Made by a program: the position numbers and the translations under genes. DNA of 64,000 nt, taken from positions 80,017 through 144,016 of the forward strand of contig CAUYUJ010001714.1 of NCBI GenBank assembly GCA_963575745.1. Reading direction: 5' to 3'. The notes below the pieces were generated by a model that saw only the letters and a list, made by a program, of their open reading frames with translations, was not told the origin of the DNA and made no database searches. Below are positions 41,717 to 54,354 of the stretch, piece after piece (positions within the stretch are counted from its first letter, which is position 1; every line of letters starts with the position of its first letter). Source of the stretch: Prorocentrum cordatum (lineage: Eukaryota > Sar > Dinophyceae > Prorocentrales > Prorocentraceae).

Positions 41717-42306
41717 TAACTGTTTGCTTAAAACGACTTCCGCCGGTTCCCCCCGGCACCCGCCCAGACCCCCCTGGGGAGTCAACTCTTTTTTGACACT
41801 ACAGAAAACCTATCAGTCTTCGCTGTTCGGTAAAAACTGCCCGCTTCAGCGCTTGCCTTCACAGCCTAATCACACCAGGCAAAAATAGCGGTTGCGGCGG
41901 AACCTGTGGATTACCCTACAGGGCCAACGCCAACATCCAAGGTCTCAAATAATCTGGCCGGCTGGGTAGACGTCACCACATTCAGGGGGAAGGAGGAGGA
42001 CGAGGAGGAACAGGAGGGGAGGAAGAGGAGGGAGAGGCGAGTCGGACGGCCTGGCCGACGAGGGCTTGACATCACGGGCAGCGAAGCGGGCACCGTCCCA
42101 CGCTGAACCCATGCGCCAAAGAGGCCCCCAGTGAGCTACAGCTCACAAATTTGTGCGCAACAGAGACAGAAAAGAAAAGGAAGAAGAAAAAGAGGACTAA
42201 GCGTACCAGCGTCCTCCCAGCAGTGGCGCGAGCCACTGCTGGGACGAAGGCAGAAAACACTCGATGCATGGCGGGCACAACACAATTCGGCGCCGACGAG
42301 GCACCA

Positions 42307-42354
<48 letters not shown>

Positions 42355-42531
42355 TCTGATCTGTGTATATGTGTATATGTATGTATGTATACATGTATAC
42401 ACACATACACTTTTCACACAATCACCCACACACCCAAAAACAACAATCAAAAAACAAACTCCGAAATTGCCCGCGCAGGAGCGAGAGAGGAAGGACAAAC
42501 CCGCGTGTGCACATTCAGGAATGCGAGCCAC
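41717..42531. other. Unassigned, with (TA)n at 42308-42346
   Basis: No supported gene. A TA run is followed by TGTATATG variants, then A-rich sequence up to the 3' end of element C. Confidence 0.5.
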
Positions 42532-45059
42532 CTACTCTTCGGCGGCCGCGTCCACCTCCTCATCCCGAGACTGTCCTCGACGCGCCTCGCTGCAGAACTC
42601 GCGAAACACTCTGCGATGTCGCCTGCGGGGGCGGCGCCACGGCGGCTCAAATTGTGGGCGCGGTATAACCCGTAAATGCTGCCAGCCCAATTGATTGATG
42701 AGTTCGCCATCGGTCAGCCTGGGCCCCCCAACGCGGAGAAAGCGAGCCAACTCCTGCTCGCGCTCCAGAGGCGGTTCCTGCAGCAGCAACCGGACGACCT
42801 GGCAAGAAGCGAGATGTCGAAACGAGTCTTGGTCGTGGCCACAGCCGAACCAGCAGCGCGTGGCGCGCCCAAATCGGGAGCCGGTGCACCACCCATTGCA
42901 CCAGAGACGTAGCACTGCCGCCCATACCCGCGGCTGGCACAAAACGCCAATCCGCTTCAATGCCTCCGCAGCAAGATCGACGCGAAGGCGGGGAAGAAGC
43001 GCAAACGGCCAGCGCTGCAGCTTCCTCGTCAATGGCGCACGGAACTGGGGCCCCGGCGAAGGGCGCGCATTTGCGCAGCGCTGCAAGGCCGCATGCTTCT
43101 GCCAACCCAGCCGCTTGCGCCACATCGGGTTGCCAGGGCCCCGGCCTCTGAGCACTAGAATGCGCTGGCGCGCCTCCTCATGGGCAGCGACGCAAGCAAC
43201 CTGTTTCAGGGCTCTCAACCAAGCCACTCTGGCAAGCGAAGCGCCCAGCGGGCACTCCAATGCGGCCATCGCCAAGGCCCTCCGGGAGATGTCCAAACTA
43301 CCGCCAGCCTCGTGCTGAACCACTCTCGCCCATGGCCGCCACCATTGTCAAATCAATGTCCGCGAGGCTCGCCGGGAACCCGAAGTGCCCGAGCTCCTGC
43401 AATGCCTCGGCGGTGATCCAATCACACGGGCCTGCGAAGGGGCGCCGAGCGGCCCTCGCAATCGCGCCTCGGAGGCCATCGGGGGGGCGCTCCATCTGGC
43501 CCGCGAAGAGCAGAACGGATACAATGTAGGCGCTGAAAGCTTTCAAAGTGAATAGGAGACCTGCGCCTAAACGCCCACGTTGTTCCGCCCGCGCCGCGAT
43601 CTTGGCCAAGGGTTCGCCCCGTGCCAGCTTCGCCTTGCCAGGGCCCAGATAGACGCGCAAATCTGCGGCGGCGCTGGCAGCGGCCACCCCGCCCCGCCAC
43701 GGCGCGCACCTGCGAAGAAGCGCCTTCGCGCGCGCGATCGCGCCCGGGCCCGAAGGCGCCATCGCCGACTTCCCGACGCTGAAATGCAGGCCAGCCAATC
43801 AAAGAAGAATGCCATGCCGCCAGTTCCCAGAGCCGCGCAACGAAGCATCTCCTCTTCAGCACCCACGATGTTGCTCAGCATCGGGCGCCCGCGAACAGGG
43901 CCCCCCTGCCCCTCGGCGATGAGGGCCCCAACGCTGGCCCCAGCAGCCACCGGCACGCACTGGCTAGAAGCCCGTTGCCCGCGCTGGCGAAGCTGAGCGG
44001 CCGCGCGCCGCCCACGGCGCAGAGCGCCGCCCCGCCCAAGGTCTCCCCGCTGGGCTGCTTGGGAAGGAAGATTAGCAGGCTAGCGTTGAAGCCCGGCCAA
44101 AGGTCGCGCAGCGCCTCGGGCTCAGCCAGGCGGCGAATATCCTGGAAGCCTTCGTGCAGCACCACTATGGACAGATCCCGAAGTTTTCGCCATGCCGCGT
44201 ATGGCACGCCGTCTGGGCAGGGGGCGGAGTTGTTAGACCGCTACATTCCACGCTTGACGCGTCGCCGCTGAATCCTAGTCCCAGAAGCTGCTGGTGCGAA
44301 GGGCCGCGGGCAGCGCGACGTTGCCCATCATCCCGCAGCCACTCCCGCAACAACTCTGCACTCCTGCGGCCGCAATGCCCCCCCCCCCCAACTCCCGCGC
44401 CACCCCCCGGGCCCCGCGAGGCGCTCGCCCCGCGCAGACCGCGCCGCCTTGAGCGACAGAGCCTGCCTCGGGGGTAGACCGTGCAGGAGCCGCGTAGCCT
44501 TTGTTCCCCGCCTGACGGCCACGTCGGCGGCCCCCTCCCGGAGGTCGGGGCGAGTCGCGTTTCATCCGTTCACAGCGTGCTCCGTGGCCAACTCGACAGC
44601 GCGTTCGCGAATGGGCTGGAGCCCCCATCGCGGAGTGCGAATCGACGTCGCAAGGGTTCGTCAGCAGTAACCCCAAGGTCGGATAGCGCGCCAAACACGC
44701 GGAGATGACACCCATGGCTCCGGCCCCCGCTGCACGACAGAAACGCGTCGCAACCCCCAGTCGATCCTCGAGACTCGCGGCCGGCATCGTCTGAGGGGGG
44801 CCCCGCAAGATGCCACCACCAACTTCCCGCGTGGATTCCTCGAGGGGCCTGGCGCGGTTGATTGCCGCGTCCCGCGCGAGCTGCCCGTCGGGCGTAGAAG
44901 CGAAGCCGAACCTTTCGCCAAGTCGGGACGCTGGATCTGGGCGTCGGTGAGCGGCCGTTCCTGCTGCGGGAGTTGTCGCGGTAGACGCTTGGAAAAAAGC
45001 AGCGCCCTTCGGTTCGAGACTTCGGCCCCCCACCCCAAAGCCGCCGCCTTGACCTCCCT
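42532..45059 (-). pseudogene. Element C: linker, RT with internal deletion, zinc knuckle
   Basis: After a linker (to about 44210) the RT begins: WPGFNASLLIFLPKQPSGET and GARPLSFASAGNGLLASACR (fingers, RPLSL box) at about 44105-43960. RGRPMLSNIVGAEEEMLRCA and the motif-A sequence MAFFFDW follow at about 43895-43797. The next residues, LAGLHFSVGKSAMAPSG, belong after motif C in related RTs, so motif B and the catalytic Asp-Asp pair are deleted. Thumb sequence follows (DLRVYLGPGKAKLARG, then FSAYIVSVLLFAGQ). At the end stands a zf-RVT-like knuckle RCWFGCGHDQDSFRHLASC at about 42810-42755. Certainly inactive. Confidence 0.68.
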
Positions 45060-45559
45060 GCCCACCTGCTCCGCGGCGCGCCGGCTGCAATAGATGCTGC
45101 CCAGACGGGGCCGCCCGCTATTCGAAGCGAGAATCGTTCTGGGCTGGCGCGCCCCCTGCACTGCCCAGCGCCTGCCAAGAACATCCCGAAAATGCGCCTC
45201 CCCGCGCCCGCCCCGACACCCGGCGCCCGCCGCAGCGGGGCGGGCGCGACGGTCGGCGGCCAAGGTGACCCAATTGAAACTGCCCCCCAAGATCGCCATG
45301 GCATCGAGCTCGCTTCGGATGAAATTGCCCAATCTCGAGCGCATGATCTCGCGGGCGGCCGGGAAGGCGGCAGCGCTGCGCCTGCTCAACGGAAAGCCCA
45401 CGGCAGCCCATCTCCTGCACCTCCGCGCCAGCGTGGAAATAGCAAACAATTGAGTCGAGGCTGCCCAGCGGCCCCGCCAGCCCCAGTCGATCAGCGCGCC
45501 CAGGCCAGAGAACATTCCAGGATTCCAAGCGACCTCCGTAGACTTGTTCAGACACGTCT
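45060..45559 (-). pseudogene. Element C: endonuclease, C-terminal part
   Basis: WNVLWPGRADRLGLAGPLGS, then LDSIVCYFHAGAE resumes the EEP fold at about 45520. In a second frame DAMAILGGSFNWVTLAADR (the G-D-F-N box, here G-S-F-N) stands at about 45310. TILASNSGRPRLGSIYCSRR (equivalent to the r-I-D-r-I-Y box) stands at about 45125. The catalytic Asp of G-D-F-N appears changed to Ser. Frame changes at about 45420. Confidence 0.55.
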
Positions 45560-47630
45560 GCTCGACGAATACCCCCGCGCCCGCGCGCGCCGCGATGGGC
45601 CCAGGAGACCTGTCAAGGCCCTGCGCGACGACCGGCGCGCTGACCCCCCCCTTCGCGACAAGAAGTGCGTCGCGCATTCGTCGCCCGCGCGCCGCCCGTG
45701 CGTCGGCCGCCGAGAAGGCCAGCCGCCCACTCGAACGCGCGCGTCGCCTGCGCAAGGGGGCAGTTTGGCGAGCGCGTCGCCGGCGCGGCGGGCACCCGCG
45801 GGGCGGATCGCGCGCGCGTCGCCCGCTCCACGGCCGCTGAAAAGGCCAGTCGCCTTCGGGAAAAAGAACATCGCCCGCGCTGCGGCCCTCTGGGCGAGAA
45901 AAAGGCGGCCGCTGGGCTACCTCGGCAGATCGGCAAATCCTTCTAACACTACAAATGCCGCGACCGCCGCCAGCGTCAAAACTGCCACCGCCACGATCAC
46001 CACAAACGGATGCGACCGCAACCACACCCACCGCGACGATTACGACCAACACCATTTACCGCCATCACCACCACCACGACCACCGCGCTTCTCGCGACCA
46101 CCGCAACGACCGACACCAGCACGATCACCGACGTGACCACCACCAGCCCGCCCACCACCAGCGGCGCGACCACCGCCGGCGCGACCAAGGCGACGAAGGC
46201 GACCGCGACCATGATCACCAACATGACCATTACAGGAGCACCCGCCCGCCCCGCCCCCCCCCCCCCACCCCCCTGCCGGGCCGCCCCTGCCGCCGCGCCC
46301 GCCTCGCGCCCCTGCCCGCCCCTCCTCCTTTTCCCCTTCGTAATTTTCCTCTTCCACCGCCAGCGGCGGGGCCGTTCGCGAAGGCGGGGGCGCCGCTCGC
46401 GGCGACGCGCCGCGGCCGCGGAAGGGGGGCCGCAGGAGAAGAAGAACATGAAGGGGGGCACGGGGCGGCAAGGGGGGGGAAAGGGGCAAAAGGGAGGGCG
46501 AAGGAGGAGGAATGACGAAAGAGGAGGGGCGACGAGGAAGGGAAAGGGCAGGAACAGGGACATGCACCGCTCATCCTGGCGCAATGGAGGACGCAGCCAC
46601 CGCCGCTTGTGAACAGCGCAAACACGGCGGCCCGACGGCCGTTGCGCATTGCTGTTCGGAGAAATGCCAGGGGCGGGCAAACTCGCGCGTGCGTCGCGCA
46701 TGCGTCGCGCGTGCGTCGCGCGTGCGTCGCGCTTGCTTCGCGCGCACGGCGCGCGCATCGCGCGCGCGTCGCGCGGGTCGTTCGTGCGTGGCGCAGGTCG
46801 GTCGTGAGAGCGTCGCTCGGGTCGTTCGCGCGGCGCGCGCAGGTCGCGCGCGAATCGCTCGAAGGGCGCCGTGGACTTCCGACGGCATGTGAACTGCGCG
46901 GCCCGCTGGCGGAGCACTCGGGGGATGCGCGCGACAATCGTAGAAATGGCGAGACACGCGCGTGGGAACTACGAACGCGAGGAGACCAATCGACGAAATG
47001 GAGACGCAGCGCGTGCGGACTAATCCATGTCAAGCGCACGCCCCGTCAGAATTTGAACATCGGTTCGTCGTTGCAGCAAGTTGGCGACGTCTCGCCCGCC
47101 GATGCATTTGGGGGAAAAAGAAGAAGGAAGTGAGGCGAGGGAAGGGCGGGCGGCAAAGGGGGCGGACGGGCGAGGAGGGGGCGCGCGCGGGGGCGGCGCA
47201 GCGGCGGCGGGAGCGATGGAAGGGAAGCGAAGGGGGGCGGCGGGAGCGAGGAGGGCGAGAAGGAAGTCCCAGGAGGGTGGAAGGACAACGGGGGGCGAGT
47301 AGGGAGGGGCACAGGACGGCAGCCTGACACAAAAGAACTGAATACAAATTTCGCACACGGGACAGACCGCGCAGCGCGTTGGACGAGGGGAAAAGGAAGG
47401 AGGAGGGGCAGGAGGATTAGCGCGAAACGACATGGGGGTTCGGGGCGCGATGCGAAGGGGCGAAGCGGCGCCGCGTCGCGCGGCGCGACGTCACCCCCAC
47501 CGTGGCGCGACACGCGCAGCCCCCAATCAACGCGAGGCGTCTTCGTCCTCAGCAACGGCTGGCGCCCTCGAAAATGCGCACTAGCAAATCCTCTCGCGCC
47601 GGATTGGAAACAGAACGCGTTGGTGGACCG
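45560..47630. other. CpG-dense block interrupting the endonuclease of element C
   Basis: No protein domain. It contains GCGTCGCGCGT-type decamers at about 46675-46860, a CCACC/GCGACC imperfect trinucleotide run at about 45955-46245, and GC-rich stretches with almost no A/T runs. It lies between the two halves of one endonuclease domain, so it is either an insertion or an intron. Confidence 0.5.
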
Positions 47631-48040
47631 TCAAAATGGCTGCTGGCGCACCGGCGTCGGCAACCTATACATCGCCAGAGGAATTCCGAAGTCGCGCCAT
47701 ATGTCGCCCACGCACTCTGGGAGGCCGGGATTCGGGACAGAGACGCACGCCAGGGCTGGCGCACGGGCGACGCTCGGGCGACGAACTGAACGAAACTTCC
47801 GGGGGGGGTCGCATGACTGGGCCATTACACAGGAGACCACAAGAGCTGCAGTGCCAGCCGGGGGGCTCCACGCAGCATGCTGCCCAGCGGTGTCGTGGGC
47901 CTCTGTGATCAGCACTGCATCGCCGCGGGTCAGAAAGCCTTCAAATGGGCTAACTTCTGCCCGCGGCGATGCTCCTCGCAGGCGAAGAAGGCCTGCGCAT
48001 TCCAAGTAATGACCGCTGATCGCCCGGGCGCTGCCCAGGC
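47631..48040 (-). pseudogene. Element C: endonuclease, N-terminal part
   Basis: RSAVITWNAQAFFACEEHRR at about 48030-47970 is the first strand and T-W-N motif of an EEP endonuclease. After a frame change at about 47945, FLTRGDAVLITEAHDTAGQH follows with the motif-I Glu at about 47903. Recognisable similarity fades after about 47850, and the open frame ends at 47631. The remaining motifs appear only at 45.5-45.1 kb. Confidence 0.6.
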
Positions 48041-48599
48041 CGCGCCAGCCGTGAAGCGATCGCTAGGGCAGGCTTGGAGCGAGCAGGCGGGGGGATGCGA
48101 GCGCGCCCAAGTAAACCCTAAGCTCGAAGCAACCACTGGCGCCGATAAATTTGGAGCGGGACGTCGCCCACGCAGGAGCGCATGCCACCAGCTTGACGCG
48201 CGCCGGGGAGAAGGTCGACCTCGGAAAAATAACGGAGACAATTCGGGAAGAAGCCTATCAGGAACATTGGGAGCGCCTCCGTGACTGGAGCAGCGCCCGG
48301 AACTGCCACCAAGACCCGAGCTTAAGTCGGGGTTGAAATCCCGAGCTGAAGCAAAAGAAAAATGCGACTGCGAATGTGCGCCACCAAGCAAAAAGGACAC
48401 TGCCGCACTCTGGCTCGAATAGCAAGTGGAAGGACAGGAAGAGGAACCAAGAGGATAATGATAGCAAATGGGGGCATTCGGGTGAATGCGAGCCTGGCTC
48501 CGGCAACTCGGCTCAACAGAGGCTGAGCGGAGAGCAAGAACGACGCCCGGCATCCAACCAGTGGTGTCCTCAGAAGTCCAGAACTGAATTCCACCATTC

Positions 48600-50720
48600 A
48601 CAACACGACCAGTCACTCCGGATGGTCACCGGGGCCGCCGCAACGCGCCCCCAGGGACGCCCTCCGCGTCGAGCCTGTCGCTGGCGATCTTGAAGCCGAC
48701 CAGGTCAGTGCCGATATGCACCGTCTGTCCGCGCAGCGCGGCCTTTACTTTGCGCACCTCGTCCAGACTGGCCAGACGCAGCTGAAGACGGCCTGGATGG
48801 GCCGATGTGTCCTTCTGCGCCACGTGGACGCACTCGCCGGCGCGAGGCTCGCGGGAGCAGCCGTCTTCCGCAAGGCTGAGCCCCGTCTGGCTGCACGCGT
48901 GCTGCATCACCAAGATGAGCACCTCCCCGTCCTCCTTGCCGAGCTCCCCTGTGGCGATCAGCTCCGCGAGGAAGTCCTGGTCCGAGGCACTTGCCGGCTG
49001 CCAACGCCTCCGTCGTCGCTATACGTGCAGCGATGGTTCTCCCCTCATTGCGCGACGCCTTCAATTTGACGCAGAAGTGAGTGGCCTCGGGGCCCTCGCG
49101 CATCACGTTGTCCACAGTCCCCGTCCACTGCATAGCATCCGCGGTCGGGAGAACCAGAAGCCTCGTTTGCGTGAACGCGACCATCTGGCTGCAGAGAAGC
49201 ATGAATGCAGGCAGGCTCCCCGGGCAGCAATCTCCAGCACGCAGGCGTCCTGGGCGTCGTAGAGCGCGTGCAGGGCCCACCACGCGTCCTGCAGCAGGTG
49301 GCAGGCCACCTGGAAGCGTTGCATCAAAAGTGCGACCGCCGCATTGGTGAATGAGCCGGGGAAAAGCACCTAGCTCAGCGGACTCCGTCATTGATGTCTT
49401 ACCGTGATGTCCTGCGCCCCGAGTAAGGCCAACCGCCCGAAGAGCAACGGCAAATCATCCGTCTTCGCGTCAATCGTCACCGTCTGCAGCCGTGGCCGGG
49501 CGAGGAGCGGCTCGACTGGGAGGTGGATGCACGGCGGCTGCCTGGGGCCATCATGAGCGAGATGGAAGATGGCGAGCCCTTCATGCCGCAGCCTGGGCCC
49601 CACGGAGCTGTGACGAATGATCTCCATCGCGATCGGGGTGACCCTGCAGTGGCGAACAACAGGTGCCCACTTAGGGGCAAACAGTGGGTGCCACCAACGG
49701 TCCGTGATCGAGTGGATGTCCCACATGCCTGGCAGGAGGCCCACGGGAGCGATCAGACGGCAAGACTTCGGGCGCGTGCCGGGCACGCGCCGACTTAAAG
49801 CGGACAAACAGCGCGCCAGCGCGTTGGGATCCTCAGGCGCCCAGGGCACCACGTGCTTGTCCTGACATCAATCCCACACCCTGCCGTCCCCTTTTCTCCG
49901 TCAGCGCCGCGATGCCGCGCGAGTCGGCGATCGTATCGTCGTTGCACCAGTCCTGGCGGGTGAGGCTGGACCACTGGGTCAGCACAAGCGGTCGAGCTCC
50001 ATCCTCCGCGGGGTGGCTAACGAGCTGGAGCGCTGTGGTGCCCAGCTCCTTGTGCAAAGGGAGGTCGCGAGGCTTGCCCCTTTTGCGCTCCCGAAGGGCA
50101 CATTGGAGATCGACCTCGCACTGCCTGGCGGCCTGCCCGAGCGCGGTGAGAAACCATTCAGGCGGGCTCGATTGTTCTCGGCCCATCGCCCGAGCTCGGC
50201 GAACTCGCAAATCATGCAGGCAGTGGGCTCGCGGCGAGATACCATGAGATCCGAGGGGGAGGGTCCCTCCAGGAAATCCAGCCCCATCAGGCGCCATGGG
50301 TCCCTGGGCGTCAGGGCAATAGGCCACCTTGTGCAAAATCACCTGGAACTGCGCCCCATTTGTCGGGATGGTGACAGGCATCGGCTCCGCGCGGATGCTC
50401 GGGTCGATGGCTGGATGACCTCCTGGTCGACGAACTCTCGCAGCATGGACATGGGAGCCGTACTGAGGAGCTCGGGAGGGGGCGGCAACACAGGGGCGGG
50501 CGGCACGGCTGGGGGGTCGGACATCGCCAGCTCGGCAGCAACTTGTGTCAGCCCAGTGCCCTGCCCAGCGGCTTGTGTTCTCGTCCATCCCATCGGCGGC
50601 AGCAGGGGCTGGCGCGTCCGCGCCGGTGGCGGCCGCTGCATGCGCGGCGCCCATGGCGCCCCCAGGAACCGCCGGGGACTCCACACCTACAGCGAGACAC
50701 TGCGGGCCGCGTCCGGCCAT
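48600..50720 (-). pseudogene. Element C N-terminal region (unassigned ORF1-like)
   Basis: Overlapping minus frames. A Pro-rich, Ala-rich start around 50.7-50.4 kb (DPPAVPPAPVLPPPPELL, then MSMLREFVDQEVIQPS) is followed by sequence with a Cys pair (TACMICEFAELGRW at about 50220). A frame at 49852-49388 reads GLLPGMWDIHSITDRWWHPL, and a final part at about 48820-48650 reads RLQLRLASLDEVRKVKAALR, then GQTVHIGTDLVGFKIASDRL. The last segment has the look of a small alpha/beta nucleic-acid-binding module that precedes the endonuclease in this kind of element. Function otherwise unknown. Nothing here looks like an independent host gene. Confidence 0.4.
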
Positions 50721-52084
50721 CGCTAGAAGAAGGGGGAGTTGAGCGGGATGGAGTGCGAAGATGTTAGAGCCCTACACCCCTGGACCAGACCAGGAGCGCA
50801 GTGCTTGAGCCATGTATACATCTATACAGAAATATCGATCTAGCTATCTATATATCTGATCTATCTATATAGATGGTGTTTTTCTTCGACGCTCGCACGT
50901 GTTCAAGCCGCGTGGAGGGCCGTCGCCGCCGCGGCTGGACCCGCCACGAACTCCCCCGGACGGGGCGGGCCCCAGGACAGGTCCAGAAGATTGCTTCTAG
51001 GAAAAAGGGGGGAGCGGAGGGCGAGGATGGAGATGCATAGAAGGCAGGGGAAGCGGGGATCGGGAGAGGATGAACATCAGGACGGGGAAGAGGACGGGGA
51101 CGAGAAGGATGACAGGGGGGAGAAAGGGAGCAGCCGAGCACCATGAAGCGTACCCCTCACGCCCCTTGGGCTTAGACTGTTTAATGGATCGACTCTTCTA
51201 AACCCCCTGTTTTCTCCTTCGGGAAATGGTTCAGCACTGCCCCTATCAACACCATCTCCCCCAGTCGACCAGCCGCCGTCAAGGAACAATGAACAAACCC
51301 CAAACCCCTGACCGCAGAACAATACAAACCGCACGTCGCAGCAAAAGCTGGCTTCTGAGCGGACATCCCGCGAGCCCTTTGCATTGGTTGTGATGAGGAC
51401 GACGGAGGTGCGATCATATATTTCTGCTACGCGCGAACACGTTGTCCCTATGAACAGCACATGCAAACTGAGACTGGGTGCACTCTCCATGCTATGCTGA
51501 CCACAAAGCCACCACTCTACTGTGGTGTTTTGTTGACAAGGCTGGTGGGGGCGTCGACAAATCAGCCGACATCTGCTGTCACGTGCACTTGCGCGCCTGG
51601 CGCACTCCGCGCGCGTGACTCTCCGGATGCACCTGGGGCGGCTGGAGCACGTTGCGCACTTGCCGCACCAGGCGCGCCAGACACGCTTGGTCCCCCGTGG
51701 CACCTGGCGCAGCTGGCGCGCCTGCCGCAACTGGAACGCGCGGCGCGCCTCGCGAGCGTCGAGCACGTGGCGTCTGCCTCAATTTCCTATGGATGTCCGT
51801 GCGATGGCGATCTCTGTCTATGCTAAAAATCCGCCGACCCTGTCGGCGTGTGTGAGGGGCTCTTCCGTTCGAGTCGAGCTTTCCCGTTCGACTCGTCGTC
51901 GCCGTCTTCCTGAGTTCCACTCACCTGGGCTCTCTTCCTCAGACAAGCCGTCCACAGCGAAATTGGACAACGTCGTAGTTAAATCGAAGGGAAGCCCCTT
52001 CCCTTTGATCCCTTCCCCGCGCGGGGAGGTCCCGGGGGGGTCCCAGGGGGGTCCCGAGGGGGGGTCGCCACCCAGATTCGTTTT
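50721..52084. other. Unassigned sequence
   Basis: No supported gene. A short TATCTATA-rich patch lies at about 50815-50875. At about 51595-51780 imperfect CCTGGCGCAGCTGGCGCG-type units occur. Confidence 0.4.
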
Positions 52085-53000
52085 CCTCCCGGGGGTAGCA
52101 AGGCCAAAAGAAGCCCCAAAACGGGTCAAGAGCGCCCCAAAACATCCCCAAGACGGTACAAGAGCGCCACGAATCGACGAACGATCGCCCCAAGACGTTC
52201 AAGACTGCCCGAAAAAGGCCCAATAGGCCCCCAAGAAGCTCCAAGAGAGCGCCAAGAGCCATCCCAAGAGGGCCCCAGGAGACAAAATCGTCAATTTCAC
52301 ATTGGTTTTTGAATGATTTCAGCCTTCTCGCCTTTTCAGCTTTCCGACGGTCCAAGACGGCCCAAGAGGCCCCCAAGAGCGCCCCAAGACGGCCCAAGAT
52401 GCCTCCAAGAGGACCCCAAGACGGCCCACGAGGAACGCAGGACGGCCCAAGAGGCGCCGAAGACGGCCCAAGAGGGCCCCAAGACGGGCCCAAGAGAGTG
52501 CCCAGAGGGGGACGAGGAACCGAGAATTCGGGACTTCCGCCCCATGAGGCCCAAGAAACTTCCAAGAGACAACTCAAGGCAGCCCGAAGGCCTCGAGGAG
52601 CACTCCCAAGAGGGCCCCAAAAGGCTAAATGTATTGATCTCCCATTGGGTTTTGAATGATTTGGGCGTTCTCGCCTCTTTCGCTTCACGACACTCCAATA
52701 CGGCCCAAGAGGCCCCCAAGATCGACCCAAGACGGCCCAAGAACCGTCCAAGAGTCCCCAAATTGCTCATGAAGGCGCCAAGACGCCCCGAGACGCCTCC
52801 AAGACGACCCACAAGGGGGCCCCCAAGACCACTCCAAGAGAGTGCCCAGACGGCGGACCCGGACGGACATTTCGAGCCCTCAGCCCCGAGAGGCTCTCAG
52901 AAAGCCCCCAGATGCTCCAGGGCGCCCCCAAGAGTCCCCAAGAAGCTTCCAAGAAGCCCCCAGGAAGCCCCACGAGGCCCCCAAACTGCTCTCCAGAGGT
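52085..53000. repeat. CCAAGA-type repeat family, locus 3
   Basis: CCCCAAGACGGCCCAAGAGG words throughout. Units of about 340 bp are marked by TTGAATGATTT(C/G), then TTCTCGCC(T)TTTC and CGAC(G)GTCC at about 52308-52350 and 52650-52695. The reverse complement of this marker matches the GGAAAAGCGA marker of locus 2. Confidence 0.75.
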
Positions 53001-54354
53001 TCCCGAGAGCGCTCCGAAGAAACCCACGCCAGCGTCGTCGTCCTCGCCGCATCCTCCCCCTCCTCCTCCTGCCACTCCTCCTGCCCCTCCTCCGGAGCCT
53101 CCTCCAACTGCTCATTCCTCCTCCTGCTCGTCCCCCGCGTCCTCCTGCTCCTCCTCCTCCCTCGCCTTCGTCGTCGTCGTCGGGGATCCTCTGACCTGGG
53201 TCAATCCAGACCTGTGTCAGCAGGAAACCAAAAAACTGCAATGCAGGAAAAAACTGCAACGCAGGTCTTCGCAAACCCGGGTCAGCCAATATGCGCGGCC
53301 GCCTCGCGGCCACGAGCGGCTCGCTAACCCGGGTCAGCCAGAAGGGGTCTTCGCAGGATCCTGCAGGATATGGTGCCCTGGCTGACCCCTGTTTGCATTG
53401 ACCCCCGTCTCTTGAGCCCCGACGTGATTCAGGGTCGGCGGCACCGGCCGTCAGGCCTCTCCAATCGTGTGATTATCCGCCACGGCGCTAACAGGAGTGC
53501 GTCTGGCATTTCGTTGTTTTCCTATGTGGTTTCTTGCGAAACAGTGAGTGGGCCCCCCAGACGCATCAAACCCAACGCGCACCCTTAATGTACGTTTTGG
53601 CGTTCCCAACAGAAAATGTACCCAAAAATTGAATACACGAGCGCACTGGCCCGTGGACCCCACCCCCTCCCAGGCGCATGCCTGCCCCCTCGCCTTCCTC
53701 GTTTTGCAGCGGCGGCGCGCCTTGCCCGCAGATCAGACAAGGTGGTTCCCTCCCTGGACATCCGTTTCCTCTACAATTGACGCCATGGGGCTCCACGAAC
53801 GCCCGAGAGAGCAACAAGGCGCCCCCCACGACGCCTACGAGGAGGCGAGTTATCCTGTGACGCACCCGATCCATTCGCATCAAGTGACAAGAGAAAATCG
53901 CCCACAAATGCACGGACAACGACGGCGCAAGCGCCGTCATCTGCTGCGCAGACAACACGGAATACGCGCACGTTGCACGACTCACCAGACATCGATAAGA
54001 GGTCAAGGAGTGAGGCCCCAAGCTCGAAGAAGAAAGAAAACCGGAGGGCGGGGCAAGAGAAGGACAGAAGGGGGGCCGAAAATCCAACGCGGCCGCAGCA
54101 GGGAGAAGGTGGCAGGGGGACGAAGACGACGACGAAAGAGGAGGGATGATAAAGAATTGTGGCTTCGTTTTGCCAGTGGCACGCTTAACATGCAGCGATG
54201 CCCGCGCCATTACTGGTGTTCGAAAGAAGCAGCTGGAGCAGCTGTTCATAGCTAGCGCAGGAAGAGAGCAAGGCCTAGCTCGCCCGCCAGCTTATCCGTC
54301 CTTCCTGCACCTCTTCAGCGCGGGAGCGAAACGGTTGCTGGCGCGCCGCCAGGT
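53001..54354. other. Unassigned sequence
   Basis: No supported gene. CTC microsatellite at about 53040-53180. A CCCGGGTCAGCCA phrase occurs twice at about 53276 and 53327. Confidence 0.4.

Larger units (their letters stand above)
42532..50720 (-). mobile_element. Retroelement C, long and heavily decayed
   Basis: Minus strand from about 50.7 kb: an unassigned N-terminal region, an EEP endonuclease split in two by a 2-kb block, a linker, RT fingers and motif A, a deletion of motifs B and C, then RT thumb and a zf-RVT-like knuckle ending at 42532. Each step needs frame changes. It differs in sequence from A and B and keeps the motif-I Glu of the endonuclease (ITEAHDT), so it is another lineage. 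Whether the N-terminal 2 kb belongs to the same insertion is inference from order and orientation. Confidence 0.65.

Noticed and set aside
39529-41796. 755-codon open frame (Ser/Ala/Leu/Gln/Pro only)
   Set aside because: It is a direct translation of the CAGCCT array, which lacks stops in this phase. The end runs into the 73-bp repeat.
47620-47645. GCAGCCATTTTGAC (minus strand) as a leader relic
   Set aside because: Only about ten bases match and the GGCTCAAG end is missing.
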